Assembly (NCBI RefSeq): GCF_963674925.1
Contig: NZ_OY771647.1
Coordinates: 1,131,501-1,195,500 of the forward strand
Origin: an uncultured Draconibacterium sp.
Lineage (GTDB): Bacteria; Bacteroidota; Bacteroidia; Bacteroidales; Prolixibacteraceae
Reading direction: 5' to 3'
Length of the DNA: 64,000 bases
Both the position numbers and the translations under genes were made by a program. This document shows, piece after piece, positions 61,274 to 64,000 of this stretch. The notes under the pieces are model-generated. The model saw only the letters and a program-made list of their open reading frames with translations. It made no database searches and had not been told where the DNA came from. Within the stretch, counting starts at the first letter, position 1. Each line of letters starts with the position of its first letter.

Positions 61274-63199
61274 ATGAAATCTAAAGTTTATACACTGACA
61301 TTTTTGTTATTGGCCTTAATTTCCTGTTCAAAAACGGAAACCTATCAGCTTTTGTCGCCTGACAGCGAACTCGGTATATCTGTTTCGAACCAAAATAATA
61401 CGTGTAGCTTTTCGGTAACGTATAAAGGAGACACACTGGTTCAGCCATCTGCGTTGGGTTTACAGCTTATGGATAACAATTTCACGGAAAATGTTTCCCT
61501 TTCCGGCTTTTCCAAGAAGGAATTTGATGAAACATGGACAACAATAAACGGCAAACAATCGAGTGTTCGCAACCATTATAATGAATATGCCATTACGGTG
61601 GAAGCTGTTCATGATCCACAGCGATACTATTCGATTATTTTCAGACTTTATGATGACGGCTTTGCATATCGGTACAGCTTCCCTGAAGGTGCCATTGGCG
61701 ATAGCCTGATAATAAATAAGGAATTAACAAGCATCAATTTTAACCGTGATTTTACCTATTGGGCAACCAATGGAGAGCGCCATAACCTGGGGCCAATCAC
61801 AAGGTCGGAAAAAGAGCTTGAAAGTATCATCCCGCCGGTGGTGATGCAGTTTAGCCCCAAAAGTTTTATGGCCATTCATGAAGCTGAAATTGTTGAATTT
61901 GCACCATTTACTGTTAATGCCGCTTCAACCAATTATTCATTCTCATTTAACACCAACTACTCCAAACGCAGCCAATCATTTAATACCTCGTGGAGAGCCT
62001 TTATGCTGGGAGAGAGTGCTGGCGATTTGGTAGAATCAAACTTACTGGTAAACTTAAACGAACCTTGCAAAATTGAAGACACCTCGTGGATTAAGCCCGG
62101 CAGATCGTTATGGGACTGGCGTGTTTGGGGCTATAAAGCACCTGACGGTTACGAATATGGTTTAAATACCCGATCGCATAAAAGGCTAATCGATTTTGCC
62201 GCAGAAAACAACATTCAGTATTTATTAATCGATGCCGATTGGTATGGTGAAGAATTTAGCGAAAACTCCGATCCAACATCTGCCCGCGAAGGGATTAACA
62301 TTGAAGAATGTATGGAATATGCATCGGGAAAAGGTGTTGGGATCATCCTGTATTTGAATGACGTAGGCGCAAAAAGGTTCGGACTGGAAAGAGTTTTAAA
62401 ACAATTTTCAGACTGGGGAGCTGTTGGAGTGAAATACGGATTTATGACAGGGAGTCAGGAAGATAAGGTAAAACAAACCCGGAGAGTGGTTGAGTTATGT
62501 GCAAAATATAAGCTGATGGTGAATTTTCACGACAATCCCATTCCTCCAAGTGGCGACCGCAGGACCTATCCCAACCTGGTTACAAAAGAGTTTTGTCATG
62601 CACAGGCCGATGCTATGCGCTCCTACTTCCCGGAGACTGCTGTTAACCAGGTTCTGATTAATATGATTGCCGGACCAATTGACGCAACAAACGGATGGTT
62701 CGGTTTAAACAATGCGCATTCGCGGGTTAAGGTATTTCGGGAAATCCCCGGAACAGTGGTGGCAGAAGTTGCCAAATTAATAACAAACTACTCCGGCTGG
62801 ATGGTAATGCCCGATAGCCCCGAGGAATATGCAAAAAAAGATGACTTATTTGAATGTGTACGAAATATGCCGCCTCAGTTCGATAGCTTTTTAGTACTTG
62901 ATGCTAAACTGGATGAATTCGTTTGTGTTGCACGTAAAGCAGGAACAGATTGGTTTGTGGGGTCGTTATCCAACAGGGATGCACGCACCATAAAGCTGGA
63001 TTTAAGCTTCCTGCCAATTGATAGAAAATATGAAGCAACTATCTATGAAGACGCAGACGATTCGCATTTTATGACCAATAAGGAGTCATATACTATACGA
63101 ACACAATTGGTCGATTCAAAAAGTGAGCTTACTATTCGTCTGGCGCCGGGAGGTGGTAATGCCATCTATTTAAAAGATATTTTGAATGTAAAAGAATAA
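61274..63199 (+). CDS. Glycoside hydrolase family 97 protein, atypical active site
   Basis: A 641-residue lipoprotein from ATG 61274 (lipobox LISC, Cys18); the upstream in-frame ATG 61184 reads through a repeat and is rejected. The N-terminal beta-sandwich (residues about 20-280) leads into a (beta/alpha)8 barrel (about 285-560) with LWDWRVWGYKAPDGYEYG and YLLIDADWYG, and a C-terminal beta domain. The overall layout is GH97 (alpha-glucosidase/alpha-galactosidase family). At the expected nucleophile strand GIKVDF the protein has GVKYGFM (Gly389), and HDNPIPPSGDRRTYPN replaces the usual HE/HG site. Activity uncertain. Confidence 0.78.
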   Translation: MKSKVYTLTFLLLALISCSKTETYQLLSPDSELGISVSNQNNTCSFSVTYKGDTLVQPSALGLQLMDNNFTENVSLSGFSKKEFDETWTTINGKQSSVRNHYNEYAITVEAVHDPQRYYSIIFRLYDDGFAYRYSFPEGAIGDSLIINKELTSINFNRDFTYWATNGERHNLGPITRSEKELESIIPPVVMQFSPKSFMAIHEAEIVEFAPFTVNAASTNYSFSFNTNYSKRSQSFNTSWRAFMLGESAGDLVESNLLVNLNEPCKIEDTSWIKPGRSLWDWRVWGYKAPDGYEYGLNTRSHKRLIDFAAENNIQYLLIDADWYGEEFSENSDPTSAREGINIEECMEYASGKGVGIILYLNDVGAKRFGLERVLKQFSDWGAVGVKYGFMTGSQEDKVKQTRRVVELCAKYKLMVNFHDNPIPPSGDRRTYPNLVTKEFCHAQADAMRSYFPETAVNQVLINMIAGPIDATNGWFGLNNAHSRVKVFREIPGTVVAEVAKLITNYSGWMVMPDSPEEYAKKDDLFECVRNMPPQFDSFLVLDAKLDEFVCVARKAGTDWFVGSLSNRDARTIKLDLSFLPIDRKYEATIYEDADDSHFMTNKESYTIRTQLVDSKSELTIRLAPGGGNAIYLKDILNVKE

Positions 63200-63360
63200 C
63201 GAAACGGACATCGGAATTGTAAATGGCTGACGGATCAGGACGCACCAGCGGAGGCCGTAACCAGTTCTTTTGATACCTTTAGATTAAAAAAGAAAATAAA
63301 ACGATTGGCAGAACCACTAAAACAAAGATTAATTATTCGGGCATCCGACTTGGAAAACTG

Positions 63361-63409
63361 AATTCTCAACGGCTTAATTATACTTTTTAGTCAAATTGCC
63401 CTTGTGTGC
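63361..63409 (+). repeat. R4 direct repeat, copy 2
   Basis: GAATTCTCAACGGCTTAATT then ATACTTTTTAGTCAAATTGC and CCTTGTGTG; about 84% identical to 59087-59135. Confidence 0.65.
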
Positions 63410-63461
63410 TAGCCAAAAAAACGGCACAACCGTATAGGAAGGCTATAAAATATTAGTAACA

Positions 63462-64000
63462 ATGCTTCTTATGAAATCTGAAAAAAGCAACAGATTATTT
63501 TATAAACTCGGTGGAATAACCTGCATACTATTGATAGCTTATTCCCTGATTACAATGCTGATAATGGTATTTATAGGGACACCTCCAGAGACAATTGAAG
63601 AGTGTTTTTCAGTGTTACAGGAAAATAGATTTAATGGATTATTGCGACTTGATATCTTGACGGTTTTTGTAATGCCTCTTTATTATTTACTTTTCTATAG
63701 TTTATATTTAGCCCTTAAAAATACTGACAAAGAACTTGTTACAATTTCGACAATACTTGTATTTGCCGGATTAACACTATTTCTTGCGTCACCATCTGTG
63801 TTTTCTTATCTCCATTTGAGCGATAAATATGCTACTGCGGTAACTGAAGCAGAAAAAAATCAGTTGATTTCAGCAGGACAGGCTATACTTGCTTCCGATA
63901 TGTGGCATGGAACCGGTGCAAGAATTGGTGGAATATTGATACAATTAGGAGCATTGTTGGTTTCTGTTGTAATGATTAAAGGCAATGTTTTTAATAAACT
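63462..64000 (+). CDS. DUF4386-like integral membrane protein (partial, runs off the window)
   Basis: ATG 63462 or 63471 opens a frame to the right edge with at least four hydrophobic segments: GGITCILLIAYSLITMLIMV, LDILTVFVMPLYYLLFYSLY, ISTILVFAGLTLFLASPSVF and the GGILIQLGALLVSVVMI end. The repeated TM pattern with SDMWHGTGARIGG fits DUF4386 type proteins. About 180 residues are inside the window. Confidence 0.65.
   Translation, partial: MLLMKSEKSNRLFYKLGGITCILLIAYSLITMLIMVFIGTPPETIEECFSVLQENRFNGLLRLDILTVFVMPLYYLLFYSLYLALKNTDKELVTISTILVFAGLTLFLASPSVFSYLHLSDKYATAVTEAEKNQLISAGQAILASDMWHGTGARIGGILIQLGALLVSVVMIKGNVFNK

Overview
The window comes from a Bacteroidota chromosome, most likely Marinilabiliales/Prolixibacteraceae-like. 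This is inferred from the many Cys-lipobox lipoproteins, TonB-receptor-type and other beta-barrel outer-membrane proteins, a hybrid histidine kinase carrying an AraC output domain, DUF6090 proteins, the GH43/GH97/sulfatase content, AT-rich leaders without Shine-Dalgarno sites, and a TTTG-N20-TACTTTTG promoter in front of the single tRNA. There is no rRNA, phage, plasmid origin, CRISPR array or recognisable transposase.

Layout. 0-2.6 kb: a decaying tandem array of DUF6090 genes around an alpha/beta hydrolase. 2.6-11 kb: an outer-membrane receptor divergent from a frameshifted hybrid two-component regulator, an esterase with a Cys in the nucleophile position, and a TPR histidine kinase. 11-16.4 kb: housekeeping genes (double UspA protein, Gpr-type aldo/keto reductase, PheS, tRNA-Arg(CCU), a second aldo/keto reductase). 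16.8-24.3 kb: a sulfatase island with a lipoprotein formylglycine-generating enzyme (both active-site Cys present), two tandem Cys-type sulfatases and a HAD phosphatase. 24.4-40 kb: mostly small lipoproteins and beta-barrel envelope proteins, including three tandem paralogous lipoproteins, a 733-residue repeat protein, a CotH-like protein with a DUF4956 partner, and a DUF4136 lipoprotein. 40-45.5 kb: an AI-2E transporter, then a trans-4-hydroxyproline dehydratase-like glycyl radical enzyme and its activase, separated by a REP-like palindrome unit that carries a GIY-YIG nuclease gene. 46-63.2 kb: an accessory zone of large lipoprotein sulfatases, GH43, GH97, a DUF1593 nucleoside-hydrolase-like protein, an HExxH protein and an RloC/PrrC-like AAA ATPase nuclease. 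Here nearly every gene is separated from the next by one of several families of short palindromic intergenic repeats.

Functionally, the formylglycine-generating enzyme, four sulfatases, GH43 and GH97 fit breakdown of a sulfated polysaccharide, although no SusC/SusD pair is present. The O2-sensitive glycyl radical enzyme beside an O2-using formylglycine-generating enzyme suggests a facultative lifestyle. The most unusual structure is the GIY-YIG gene lying in the loop of a palindrome whose gene-free copies occur on both sides and 30 kb away, which looks like a self-contained mobile or domesticated repeat system. Next are the RloC-like nuclease gene bracketed by matching inverted ends, and the two-family repeat zone at 48-63 kb. 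All functional statements rest on motif reading by eye; no database search was run.
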